A DNA stretch of 64,000 bases. It comes from Solirubrobacteraceae bacterium (lineage in GTDB: Bacteria; Actinomycetota; Thermoleophilia; Solirubrobacterales; Solirubrobacteraceae). Made by a program: the position numbers and the translations under genes. The stretch spans positions 1 to 64,000 of the forward strand of contig JANWIP010000004.1 of assembly GCA_025449845.1 (NCBI GenBank), read 5' to 3'. Under the pieces are notes generated by a model. That model was given only the letters and a program-made list of their open reading frames with translations, ran no database searches and had not been told where the DNA came from. This document shows positions 18,579 to 27,423 of this stretch, in pieces. The stretch's first letter is position 1. Each line of letters starts with the position of its first letter.

Positions 18579-20279
18579 GTGCGAGCACGGCGAAAGCGCA
18601 AGACGGTGGACTCGCTCGAGACCCTCGTCGTCCCCGGCGCCGACACGCTGGTGCTCGGGCGCTACCGCCTGCACGAGCGCCTCGGAGCGGGCGGTTTTGG
18701 GGTTGTTTGGAGCGCCTATGACGAGCAGCTGCACCGCGAAGTGGCAGTCAAGCGCATCTGGCTGCATACGGATGGACGCTCGCGGCGCGATGTGCAGAGC
18801 GAGGAATCCTCCACGAACTCCGCGTCCTATGCGCCCGCCGAGCGGGCATCGCGCGAGGCGCAGGCCACTGCGCGCCTGTCCCACCCGGCAATCGTGGCGC
18901 TCTACGAAGCGCAGGCGCAGGGCGAAGCGTTCTACCTGATCTCCGAGCTCGTACAGGGAGACACTTTGGGGGCGGTGCTGGCCGAAGGGGAGCTGGGCGA
19001 TGAGGAGGTGCTGGCCATCGGCGTGGCCCTGGCAGGTGCCTTGGAGCACGCCCACGCCCGCGGGGTCATCCACCGCGACGTCAAGCCGCACAACATCCTC
19101 GTGCCGCACGACCCGGTCGAGCGCGCGGTGGGCGTAGCCAAGCTGACGGACTTCGGCGGCGCGCTGCTGGCCGGGGAGGATGGCTTGACGCGCACAGGGG
19201 ACGTGCTGGGCACGCTCGCCTATATGGCCCCCGAGCAGAGCGAAGGCCGCGAAGCCACCGCACAGACCGATCTGTACTCGCTGGCGCTCGTGCTGTATGA
19301 GGCGCTCAGCGGGGTGAACCCCGTGCGCGGCGCCAACCCGGCGGACACGGCGCGACGGATCGGCGGACGGCTGCCACCACTGCGGCGCTATCGCCGCGAC
19401 CTTTCGCGCGAGCTGACCGATGCCTTGGACACCGCCCTGGCACCAAACCCTCAGCAGCGCGGCACGCTCGCCGCGTTGCGGGAGTGCTTCGAGGATGTGC
19501 TGGAGCGAGGGCTGGAGCACGCGCCGCTGCCCAGGCGCGCCGTCAGGCCCGCCGAGCCACTTCCGGCCCCGCCAGAGCCGGAAAGGCAAGCGCCAGCCCG
19601 ATCCTCGATGATCCAGCCGCCGCGGGCTGTGTGGCTGGCGGCGAGCGCGGGACTGGCGATCTGGCAGTCGGCGAGCGGACGTCCGGGGGCGGCTGTGCTG
19701 CTGCTGGCGGCGATGGCGCCGCTGTTGATCCTTCGGCGCACGCCGCTCCAGGCGCTCGGCGCCGCGCTGGCCCCGGCGCTTGGCGCGATCGGACTCGCCG
19801 GAATATTCCCCGCAATCGCGGGGCAGGCAGCAAGCTGGCGCGGACGCGCGGCCCTAGGTGTCCTGGGTTATTGGTGGCTATGTCTGGCCGAGCCATTTCT
19901 GGGCGGGCGCTTGTGGCTTGGCCCTCCAGATGGCGCGGCGTCAGCGTCCTATCCCGGTGGCCCCGCGGCATGGAAAGGCTCGATTGAAAGCGCGTTCAAC
20001 CACGTGCTGCTGCCGCTGCTGAGCACAGGCGTGCTGCTGGGCGCCGCGCTGTGGGCGTCCGCTGCGCTGGTCCTGCCATGGCTGGTGCGGGGCCGCCACG
20101 CCGCCGTGGATCTGGTCGCGGCCACGATGTGGACGGCGGCGCTGCTCACCGCGGAGCCCCTGTTGGACCACGGTCTGCCACTCTCGGCCGGGCAGCAGAT
20201 GCCCCGTGGGGCACTGCTCGCGGCGATCCTGGCCGGCGCCCTGGCAGTGGGTGCCCGTGCCCTGCGCGGCCCAGTCTGA
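18579..20279 (+). CDS. Ser/Thr protein kinase with multi-pass C-terminus
   Basis: A 566-aa Hanks-type kinase. The catalytic domain spans about residues 28-290: glycine loop GAGGFGVV, VAVKRI with the ATP lysine, HRDVKPHN (165-172), DFG (191-193) and APEQ. A low-complexity insertion (about 63-90) follows the lysine. The C-terminal third is hydrophobic with several predicted membrane helices and no PASTA repeats. Its place directly before fhaA matches pknA in order but not in architecture. The start is GTG at 18579; no strong ribosome-binding site is visible. Confidence 0.9.
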   Translation: MRARRKRKTVDSLETLVVPGADTLVLGRYRLHERLGAGGFGVVWSAYDEQLHREVAVKRIWLHTDGRSRRDVQSEESSTNSASYAPAERASREAQATARLSHPAIVALYEAQAQGEAFYLISELVQGDTLGAVLAEGELGDEEVLAIGVALAGALEHAHARGVIHRDVKPHNILVPHDPVERAVGVAKLTDFGGALLAGEDGLTRTGDVLGTLAYMAPEQSEGREATAQTDLYSLALVLYEALSGVNPVRGANPADTARRIGGRLPPLRRYRRDLSRELTDALDTALAPNPQQRGTLAALRECFEDVLERGLEHAPLPRRAVRPAEPLPAPPEPERQAPARSSMIQPPRAVWLAASAGLAIWQSASGRPGAAVLLLAAMAPLLILRRTPLQALGAALAPALGAIGLAGIFPAIAGQAASWRGRAALGVLGYWWLCLAEPFLGGRLWLGPPDGAASASYPGGPAAWKGSIESAFNHVLLPLLSTGVLLGAALWASAALVLPWLVRGRHAAVDLVAATMWTAALLTAEPLLDHGLPLSAGQQMPRGALLAAILAGALAVGARALRGPV

Positions 20280-20326
20280 CTAGCATGACCTGCGGGGGCC
20301 GGCATTCGTCCGGTCAGGCCGCTTCC

Positions 20327-21133
20327 ATGAACCCTCTGAAGAACCTGGAGACCATTCTCACCAACCTCGTAGAGGGTACGTTCGGACGCGTCTTTCGCTC
20401 GGAGGTGCGCCCGATGGAGTTGGCGCGCAGGCTGACGCGCGAGATGGACGCCCACCGCACGCAGTCGGTGTCGCGGGTGTACGCACCGCACGAGTTTGCC
20501 GTGTGGCTCTCGCCGGAGGATCGAGGGCTGTATGAGGGGGTCGAGCACGACCTGATCGACGAGCTGTGCGCCTACCTCTTGGAGCACGCCCGCCGCGAGA
20601 ACCTGATGCTGTCCGCGCCCCCGCAGATCGTGTTTCACACCGACGAGCAGCTTGCGCTCGGCGAGTTCGGCATCGAGGCGGCACCCACCCGTCTGCAAGA
20701 GCCTGAGCCGGTGGCCGAGGAGGAGCCAGAGCAGCGAGAGCAGTCAGCGCAGGAGCCGCGGGCGGTGCAGAAGGAGCAGCACGGCGAGACGATGATCTAC
20801 AGCAGCTCCCAGCGCATCGGCGGGGCGGTGCAGGAGGCACGCGCCCGCCGCAGCACGCGAGCGGTGCTGGTGGTGGGGGGCAGGCGTGTGCTGGTGCCCC
20901 CGCCGGGTGCGGTGATGGGCCGCAGCCGGGAGTGCGACATCGTGCTAGACGACGCGGGGGTGTCACGGCGCCACGCCGAGATACGCCCAACTGAGGAGGA
21001 CTGGGTGTTAGCCGACCTGGGTTCGACCAACGGGGTGCGAATCAACGGCCGCGCGCTGCGTGGCAAGCACGCACTGCAGCTAGGTGACCGCATCGAGCTG
21101 GGCAACACCGAGCTGGTGTTCGACGTCCGATGA
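20327..21133 (+). CDS. fhaA: FhaA-like protein (DUF3662 + FHA domain)
   Basis: Phosphothreonine-reading protein that in mycobacteria links PknB/PknA signalling to peptidoglycan synthesis. The ATG at 20327 gives 268 aa starting MNPLKNLETILTNLVEGTFG, the conserved start of the DUF3662 domain (1-125). An acidic Glu/Gln-rich linker and a C-terminal FHA domain follow (about 180-268), with MGRSRECDIVLDD, VSRRHAEI and LGSTNGVRING. It overlaps fhaB by 4 bp. Confidence 0.92.
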   Translation: MNPLKNLETILTNLVEGTFGRVFRSEVRPMELARRLTREMDAHRTQSVSRVYAPHEFAVWLSPEDRGLYEGVEHDLIDELCAYLLEHARRENLMLSAPPQIVFHTDEQLALGEFGIEAAPTRLQEPEPVAEEEPEQREQSAQEPRAVQKEQHGETMIYSSSQRIGGAVQEARARRSTRAVLVVGGRRVLVPPPGAVMGRSRECDIVLDDAGVSRRHAEIRPTEEDWVLADLGSTNGVRINGRALRGKHALQLGDRIELGNTELVFDVR

Positions 21134-21648
21134 CCACATTGCAGCCCGTGTCGGTGGCGCTCAAGTTTGGGTTCCTGGCCGTGATGTATCTGTTCCTGGT
21201 GTGGGTTGCACGCAGCGCCCTGCGCGACCTGCGGGGGCGCGAAAAGCTGGGCAACTCCGCTCACCAGGGCAGCGCGGGCCGAGCGCCATTCAATCCCGAA
21301 GCCACGGGCCTGCACTCGGCCTCAACGCTCGGTCCGGTGGACATCGCCACGCGCGCGCCGCGGCTGGTGGTGGAGCGCGCACCGGGACACGACCCGGGGA
21401 TGATCTACGACCTCGACGGGAACATCGTGCTGGGACGCGGAGACCAGGCGGAGATCCGCTTAGAGGACCCCTTTGCCTCCTCCAACCATGCGCGCATCTA
21501 TGAACAGGGTGGAGCGCTGGTGATCGAGGACATGGGCTCGACCAATGGCACCTACCTGAACGAGGAGCTGCTTGAGACCCCCCGCCCCCTGCACCCTGAG
21601 GACAGGGTGCGCATCGGCGACAGCGAATTCGCCTTCGAGGTGGATTGA
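21130..21648 (+). CDS. fhaB: FhaB/FipA-like FHA protein
   Basis: A 172-aa protein with an N-terminal membrane helix (VALKFGFLAVMYLFLVWVARSAL), a short linker and an FHA domain (NIVLGRGDQAEIRLEDPFAS ... SSNHARIY ... DMGSTNGTYLN). In mycobacteria the homologue is a substrate of PknB/PstP and acts in division. It overlaps fhaA and is followed after 45 bp by pstP, the standard order. Confidence 0.92.
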   Translation: MTTLQPVSVALKFGFLAVMYLFLVWVARSALRDLRGREKLGNSAHQGSAGRAPFNPEATGLHSASTLGPVDIATRAPRLVVERAPGHDPGMIYDLDGNIVLGRGDQAEIRLEDPFASSNHARIYEQGGALVIEDMGSTNGTYLNEELLETPRPLHPEDRVRIGDSEFAFEVD

Positions 21649-21693
21649 AGTGGACTCGTCAGAGCCGAGTGAGCCGACCGGGATGGACGCCCC

Positions 21694-22917
21694 ATGTTGA
21701 GGGTGGCGGAGCAGTACTCAGGCAGCGACACGGGCATGCAGCGACGAGCAAACGAGGATTCGCTACTGGCGCGCGCGCCGCTGTTCGTGGTGGCGGATGG
21801 AATGGGCGGCGCGCAGGCGGGAGAGGTGGCCTCGCGGATCGCGGTGGAGTCCTTTGAGGTCGGGCTGAACGATGCGGGCAGCGCGGAGGAGGGCCTGGCG
21901 AAACGCGCGCTGGACGCCAACACGCGCATCTACGAGCTTGCGCAGAACGATCCGGACCACGCGGGCATGGGCACGACGCTGACGGCCGTGTACGTGGGCG
22001 AGCGCGAGGTGGCAATCGCGCATGTGGGCGACAGCCGCGCGTACTGCCTGCGCGATGGAGAACTGCTGCGCCTGACCGACGACCACTCGCTGGTGGACGA
22101 GCTGATCCGCCAGGGCCGCCTGACCCCCGAGGAGGCCGAGGACCATCCGCAACGCTCGATCATCACCCGCGCGTTGGGGCCGGAGTCGGTAGTCGAGGTC
22201 GACACGCGCACCTTTCACGCCCGCGCCGGTGATGTGTATCTGCTGTGCAGCGACGGTCTCACGACGATGCTCAGCGAGGCGAAGCTGGCGCAGGTGCTGC
22301 TGGATCATCCGCGGGTGCGCGACGCCGGCGAGGCGCTGATCGCCCAGGCGAACGAGGCGGGCGGCAGGGACAACATCACCGTCATCCTGTTGCGGTTGGA
22401 GGAGGTCGGTAGGGATGGCGCCACCGCGGCCGCCGAACAGCACACCACCGCAGGCGCGATGGCGCCCGTTGAATCGGCTCAGCTCAGCTCAGCGAGCGTT
22501 CTCACGCCGTCGTCCCCAAGCGAGTCCACAAGAGCTTCCGCGACTACGCTCCGCCGTCCCCGCAGGCCACCTCCGGCACCTGCCGCCAAGAAGCCCCGCC
22601 GACGCCTGCGCCGCCTGGTGGCACCTTTGATTCTGCTGGCGGTGCTTGGCATCGTGGTCGTTGGCGCATGGGTGGCGTCGCAGTCGGTCTATTTCATCGG
22701 CACGAACAGCCGTGGCTTGGTGACGCTCTACCGCGGCGTGCCGTATGAACTGCCAGGCGGCGTGAAGCTGTACAGCAGCGATTTCGTCTCAGGAGTGAGC
22801 GCGGTATCGTTGGCGCCGCCGCGCAGGCACACGCTGCTGGACCATTCGCTGCGCTCGGAAAATGACGCCAGCGCGTTGCTGCGCAGTCTCGAACTAGGGC
22901 AGCTGAGCGAAGGATGA
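21694..22917 (+). CDS. pstP: PP2C-family Ser/Thr phosphatase PstP
   Basis: Manganese-dependent phosphatase that reverses Ser/Thr kinase signalling. The 407-aa protein has the PP2C domain at 1-240 with metal-binding motifs (RRANEDS, FVVADGMGG, MGTTLTAVYV, VGDSRAY, CSDGL, GGRDNITV). A Pro/Arg linker, one membrane helix (RRLVAPLILLAVLGIVVVGAW) and an exterior domain of about 80 residues complete it, the usual actinobacterial arrangement. It overlaps pbpA by 4 bp; rodA, normally between them, is absent. Confidence 0.95.
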   Translation: MLRVAEQYSGSDTGMQRRANEDSLLARAPLFVVADGMGGAQAGEVASRIAVESFEVGLNDAGSAEEGLAKRALDANTRIYELAQNDPDHAGMGTTLTAVYVGEREVAIAHVGDSRAYCLRDGELLRLTDDHSLVDELIRQGRLTPEEAEDHPQRSIITRALGPESVVEVDTRTFHARAGDVYLLCSDGLTTMLSEAKLAQVLLDHPRVRDAGEALIAQANEAGGRDNITVILLRLEEVGRDGATAAAEQHTTAGAMAPVESAQLSSASVLTPSSPSESTRASATTLRRPRRPPPAPAAKKPRRRLRRLVAPLILLAVLGIVVVGAWVASQSVYFIGTNSRGLVTLYRGVPYELPGGVKLYSSDFVSGVSAVSLAPPRRHTLLDHSLRSENDASALLRSLELGQLSEG

Positions 22918-24368
22918 ACCGCCCGATCGTGCGCCTGTACGTCCTGGTGGTGGTGCTGTTCGCGGTGCTGGTGGGGTTCACCTCGCGCTGGACGATCTTC
23001 CAGGCCAGCTCGCTGCGCGACAACGCGCTGAACAAGCGCAGTCTGCTGGAGCAGCAGCGCATTGACCGCGGTCGCATTGTGGCCGCCGACGGCTCGGTGC
23101 TGGCGCGCGATGTGCGCACGCGCGAAGGCACCTACACACGCACATATCCGAGCGGCGAAGAGTTCGCGCACGCGATCGGGTACTCCTACGTGAACCTGAG
23201 CCAGGCAGGGCTGGAGCGCTTCCGCAACGCTCCGCTGAGCGGACGCAGCGACAGCGAACTGCAGAGCATCCTCAACCAGCTGCAAGGCAGGCGCAAGCAG
23301 GGCGATGAAGTTGTGACAACGCTTGACCCGAGCGCGCAGCGGGTCGCGCAGTCGGCCCTAGCCGGGCACAAAGGGGCGGTGGTGGCGCTGGAACCGCGCA
23401 CGGGCGCGTTGACGGTGATGGCCTCGACGCCGGGCTACAACCCCAACGCGCTGCGCAGCAACTCCACCTACGCCAAGCTGACGAGCGATACGCAGGGGAC
23501 CCCGCTGGTCAACCGCGCGACACAGTTCGGCTACGCCCCCGGCTCGACCTTCAAGGTCGTGACGGCGACGGCGGCGATCGACAGCGGCCAGTTCACACCG
23601 AACTCGACCGTGAGCGGGCGTAACAACGTGGTCGTCTCAGGTGTGCCGTTGCAGAATGACAACGGCGAGAGCTTTGGCCAGCTGACGCTCACGCAGGCAC
23701 TGGCGAAGTCGGTCAACACGGTGTGGGCGCAGGTGGCGGAAAAGCTGGGCAAGCCGACGATGGCGCGCTACATGCAGCGCTTCGGCTTCGACCGCAAGCC
23801 CAAGCTCGACTATCCCTCAGAACAGATGTCCTCAAGTGGCGAGTACTACCACGGCCATTTGATCTCCCCCCTGAGCCCGCGGGTCGACGTGGGGCGCATG
23901 GGCATCGGCCAGGACAAGCTGCAGGTGGTGCCCTTGCAGATGGCCGAGGTGGCCGCGGCGGTGGCCAACAAGGGCAGGCTGATGACCCCGCACATGACGG
24001 CGCGGATCGTGGACCCCGACGGCAGGACGGTGGAAAGGATCACTCCGCACGTTCAGTCGGTGGTGATGAAAACCTCAACTGCGGCGGCGGTGCGTTCGAT
24101 GATGGAAGCGGTGGTGAACGAAGGCACAGGCACGACGGCGCAGATCCCGGGGGTGCAGGTGGCGGGCAAGACCGGCACGGCAGAGACCCAGCGGGGCGCG
24201 GCGCTGAACAATGTGTGGTTCATCGCCTTCGCTCCCGCGGCCAATCCGCGCGTGGCGATCGCGGTGACACTCGAAAAGGTCCCCGGGCAGGGCGCGACCT
24301 TCGCGGCGCCGGTCGCCAAGCAGGTCATGGAGAGTCTCTTGGGGTCCCTGGGGGGCGGGCATGGTTGA
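22914..24368 (+). CDS. pbpA: Penicillin-binding protein 2-type transpeptidase PbpA
   Basis: Class B PBP that cross-links peptidoglycan at the cell surface. The 484-aa protein has one N-terminal membrane helix (IVRLYVLVVVLFAVLVGFTSRW) and a short dimerisation region. The transpeptidase domain carries SxxK as STFK (FGYAPGSTFKVVTA), SxN as SVN (LAKSVNTVWAQ) and KTGT (VAGKTGTAE). The length matches mycobacterial PbpA. It overlaps pstP (4 bp) and pknB (8 bp), so the three are probably one transcript. Confidence 0.95.
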   Translation: MNRPIVRLYVLVVVLFAVLVGFTSRWTIFQASSLRDNALNKRSLLEQQRIDRGRIVAADGSVLARDVRTREGTYTRTYPSGEEFAHAIGYSYVNLSQAGLERFRNAPLSGRSDSELQSILNQLQGRRKQGDEVVTTLDPSAQRVAQSALAGHKGAVVALEPRTGALTVMASTPGYNPNALRSNSTYAKLTSDTQGTPLVNRATQFGYAPGSTFKVVTATAAIDSGQFTPNSTVSGRNNVVVSGVPLQNDNGESFGQLTLTQALAKSVNTVWAQVAEKLGKPTMARYMQRFGFDRKPKLDYPSEQMSSSGEYYHGHLISPLSPRVDVGRMGIGQDKLQVVPLQMAEVAAAVANKGRLMTPHMTARIVDPDGRTVERITPHVQSVVMKTSTAAAVRSMMEAVVNEGTGTTAQIPGVQVAGKTGTAETQRGAALNNVWFIAFAPAANPRVAIAVTLEKVPGQGATFAAPVAKQVMESLLGSLGGGHG

Positions 24369-26346
24369 GGCGGGCACGATCATCGACGGCCGCTACGAGG
24401 TCCTATCGCGCATCGGCTCGGGCGGCATGGCGGATGTGTACCTGGCGCAGGACGCGCTGCTGGGCAGGCAGGTGGCGCTGAAGCTGCTGCAGCACCGTTT
24501 TGCGCAGGACCAGGAGTTCGTGGAGCGCTTCCGCCGCGAGGCCTCGAGCGCCGCCGGACTTTCGCACCCCAATGTGGTGTCGATCTTCGACCGCGGCGAG
24601 TGGGATGGCACTTACTACATCGCGATGGAGTACCTGCCGGGGCGCACGCTGAAGGCGATGGTGCGCGAGGGCGGCCCGATGGACCCGGCGAGCGCGATCG
24701 AGATCGTGATCCAGATCCTGCGCGCCGCCAAGTTCGCGCACAAGCGCGGGATCATCCACCGCGACCTGAAGCCCCACAACGTGATCCTCGACGAGGAGGG
24801 TCGCGCGAAGGTGACGGACTTCGGCATCGCGCGCGCCGGCGCCTCGGACATGACGCTGACGGGCTCGATCATGGGCACGGCGCAGTACCTCTCACCCGAG
24901 CAGGCGCAAGGCCAGAGTGTCAGCGAGACCTCCGATCTGTACGCGGTGGGGATCGTGCTGTATGAGCTGCTGACGGGCGCCGTGCCCTTTGATGGGGAGA
25001 CGGCGGTAACGATCGCGCTGAAGCAGGTCTCGGCTGAGCCGCCACCCCCGAGCCTGCTGAACCCCGCCGTGAGCCCCGAGCTCGACGCGGTCGTGGCCCG
25101 CGCCTTAGCGAAGAGTCCGCTGGAGCGCTTCGCGGACGCGGCGGAGTTCATCGCGGTGCTGGAACAGGCGCGCGCGCAGATCGGGCTTGCACCTTCAAGC
25201 CCCCCGCCCGTGACGAATGGACCCGTCTTCCCGCCGACGGCGATCGCCAACGCGCCGATGATGGTGCCCACGGGCGCCCCGGCGGCGCTGCTGCTGGCGG
25301 CGAGCGAGGAGGACGAGGACCCGGGCGGGGAGAGCTGGTGGCAGCGCTATCGCTGGTGGGTATTGGGCACAGTGGCACTGCTGGCGATTCTCGGCACGGC
25401 GCTGGCGTTGGTGTTGACGGCAAACAACAAGGTGAGCGTGCCGGCCCTAACGGGCTTGACGCAGACGCAGGCGGTAGCGAGGCTGTCCCATGCGGGCCTC
25501 ACGGCGAGCCCCAGTCAGGCGGCCTCGGCGACGGTGGCTAGCGGCACGGTGATCAGCCAGAGCCCCAAAGCGAACAGCAACGTGAAGAAAGGCACCCGCG
25601 TGAGCATCGTGGTCTCAAGCGGCCCCGGCAGCCTGGCGTTGCCCAATGTCGTGGGCCAGACGGCCGCGCAGGCCACGGCCGCGCTGCAGGCGGCGGGCCT
25701 GAAACCCACGACCCAGAGTCAGGCGAGCACAAAGGTGAAGCAGGGCCTGGTGATCTCCACGGACCCCTCCGCGGGCACGGAGCTGCAGGAGGGCAGCCCG
25801 GTGACGGTCCTGGTCTCAAGCGGTCCCCAGCAGGTGGCGGTCCCGGAAGTGACGGGCTCAAGTGAAGCCGAAGCAAAAGCGACGCTGAAGGCGGCGGGCC
25901 TGAAGCTCGGCACGGTCACCCAGCAGTCCTCAAACGAACAGGCCCCCGGCACGGTCCTCTCACAATCACCTGTATCCGGCACGCAGCTGGCGGCGGGCCA
26001 GGCGGTGAACCTGACAGTGGCGCAGGCGCCCAAGGAAGTGGCGGTGCCTGAAGTGGTCGGCCAGAACGAGACGCAGGCTGCCGCCGCCTTGGGCCGCGCT
26101 GGCTTTAACCCGAAATCGGTGTCGCGCACGGTGACCGACCCCAAACAGGTCGGTGTCGTGCTCAAGCAGAGCCCAGCGAGCGGCAATATGGCGCCGAGGG
26201 GCGCGACGGTGACGATTGCGGTGGGCGAACTGACACAGACAGGTTCGGCGACAGAAACGACCCCCACAACGACGACGCCGCCGGCAACGACTACCACCAC
26301 GACGACCCCCGTGGCGGGCAACGCGCCCGCGGCGCCGGTGCCATAG
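24361..26346 (+). CDS. pknB: PASTA-domain Ser/Thr kinase PknB
   Basis: Cell-wall-sensing kinase. The 661-aa protein has the kinase domain at 10-275 (GSGGMADVYLA, VALKLL, HRDLKPHN, DFGIA, SPEQ), an inner linker and a membrane helix at about 335-356 (WVLGTVALLAILGTALALVL). Four PASTA repeats follow, starting near 357, 426, 494 and 561 (VSVPALTGLT, LALPNVVGQT, VAVPEVTGSS, VAVPEVVGQN). A Thr/Pro-rich tail of about 35 residues closes the protein. PASTA repeats bind muropeptides in the family. The start overlaps pbpA by 8 bp. Confidence 0.96.
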   Translation: MVEAGTIIDGRYEVLSRIGSGGMADVYLAQDALLGRQVALKLLQHRFAQDQEFVERFRREASSAAGLSHPNVVSIFDRGEWDGTYYIAMEYLPGRTLKAMVREGGPMDPASAIEIVIQILRAAKFAHKRGIIHRDLKPHNVILDEEGRAKVTDFGIARAGASDMTLTGSIMGTAQYLSPEQAQGQSVSETSDLYAVGIVLYELLTGAVPFDGETAVTIALKQVSAEPPPPSLLNPAVSPELDAVVARALAKSPLERFADAAEFIAVLEQARAQIGLAPSSPPPVTNGPVFPPTAIANAPMMVPTGAPAALLLAASEEDEDPGGESWWQRYRWWVLGTVALLAILGTALALVLTANNKVSVPALTGLTQTQAVARLSHAGLTASPSQAASATVASGTVISQSPKANSNVKKGTRVSIVVSSGPGSLALPNVVGQTAAQATAALQAAGLKPTTQSQASTKVKQGLVISTDPSAGTELQEGSPVTVLVSSGPQQVAVPEVTGSSEAEAKATLKAAGLKLGTVTQQSSNEQAPGTVLSQSPVSGTQLAAGQAVNLTVAQAPKEVAVPEVVGQNETQAAAALGRAGFNPKSVSRTVTDPKQVGVVLKQSPASGNMAPRGATVTIAVGELTQTGSATETTPTTTTPPATTTTTTTPVAGNAPAAPVP

Positions 26347-26372
26347 GACGCGACGCCGTAAGCTGCGCGCCG

Positions 26373-27422
26373 ATGCCGTCCACCTTCAGCCCCAGTCCCC
26401 ATCCCCTCAAGGTGGCTGTGCTGGCTGGAGGCCGCAGCTCTGAGCACGATGTCTCGCTGGCATCGGCCGCGGCTGTGCGTGAGGGCCTGCAAGCAGGTGG
26501 CCATGAGGTGCTGTGGGTTGAGATCGACCGTGCCGGTGCATGGTGGTGGCAAGGTGAGCGCCTGACAGTCGTCCCTGGCGCGGGCCTGCTGGAGGCGGAC
26601 GTGGCATTCCCGGTCCTGCATGGCCCGTTCGGCGAGGATGGGGTGACACAGGGCCTGCTGGAGGTGCTGGATGTGCCCTATGTGGGCGCGGGCGTGGCGG
26701 CGTCGGCGGTGTGCATGGACAAGGTGCTGTTCAAGGGCCTGATGGCAAGCGCGGGCGTGCCACAGGTGCCCTACATGGGCGTGCACGATAGGCACTGGCG
26801 CCAGTCCCCCACGGAGGTGCTGGCGGCGCTTGAGAAGCTGGGCCTGCCGGTATTCGTGAAGCCGGCCCACCTCGGCTCCTCGGTGGGCATCGTGAAGGTG
26901 AGTGAGCCCGAAGGCATGGGCCAAGCACTACAGGAGGCGCTTGCGCACGACGAGCTGGCGATCGTGGAGGCGATGGCGAGCGGGCTGGAGGTCGAGTGCG
27001 GGGTGCTGGGCCAGAGCCAGGCCGATGACGAGGCGGCTGGCGCAGCGGCGCTGGCGAGCGAGCCGGGTGAGATCGTGCTGCCGGGCGCCAGCGAGTGGTA
27101 CGACTTCGAGGCGAAGTACAAGCAGGGCGGCATGGAGCTGGTGGTGCCAGCGCGCATCTCCGCAGGCGCCCGCGAGCGTGTAAGAAGGTTGGCGGTTGAC
27201 ACTTTCGTGCACGCCGGCTGCGAAGGGCTGGCGCGGGTCGACTTCTTCGTGGACGGCGAGGAGGTGCTAGTGAACGAGCTGAACACGATGCCGGGGTTCA
27301 CCCCGACGAGCGTGTACGCAAAGCTGCTCGATGCCTCCGGTGTCAGCTACCCCGAGCTGGTCGAGCGCCTGTGCCGGCTGGGCATGGAGCGCCACGCGGC
27401 GCGCCGTATTTACAGCTACTAA
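26373..27422 (+). CDS. ddl: D-alanine--D-alanine ligase
   Basis: ATP-grasp enzyme that makes the D-Ala-D-Ala end of the peptidoglycan stem peptide. The 349-aa protein shows VAVLAGGRSSEHDVSLASA, HGPFGEDGVTQGLLE, the carboxylate-binding KPAHLGSSVGIVKV and the C-terminal NELNTMPGFTPTS. It follows pknB by 26 bp on the same strand, consistent with a wall-synthesis operon. Its stop codon is 1 bp from the stop of the convergent kinase gene. Confidence 0.95.
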   Translation: MPSTFSPSPHPLKVAVLAGGRSSEHDVSLASAAAVREGLQAGGHEVLWVEIDRAGAWWWQGERLTVVPGAGLLEADVAFPVLHGPFGEDGVTQGLLEVLDVPYVGAGVAASAVCMDKVLFKGLMASAGVPQVPYMGVHDRHWRQSPTEVLAALEKLGLPVFVKPAHLGSSVGIVKVSEPEGMGQALQEALAHDELAIVEAMASGLEVECGVLGQSQADDEAAGAAALASEPGEIVLPGASEWYDFEAKYKQGGMELVVPARISAGARERVRRLAVDTFVHAGCEGLARVDFFVDGEEVLVNELNTMPGFTPTSVYAKLLDASGVSYPELVERLCRLGMERHAARRIYSY

Positions 27423-27423
27423 C

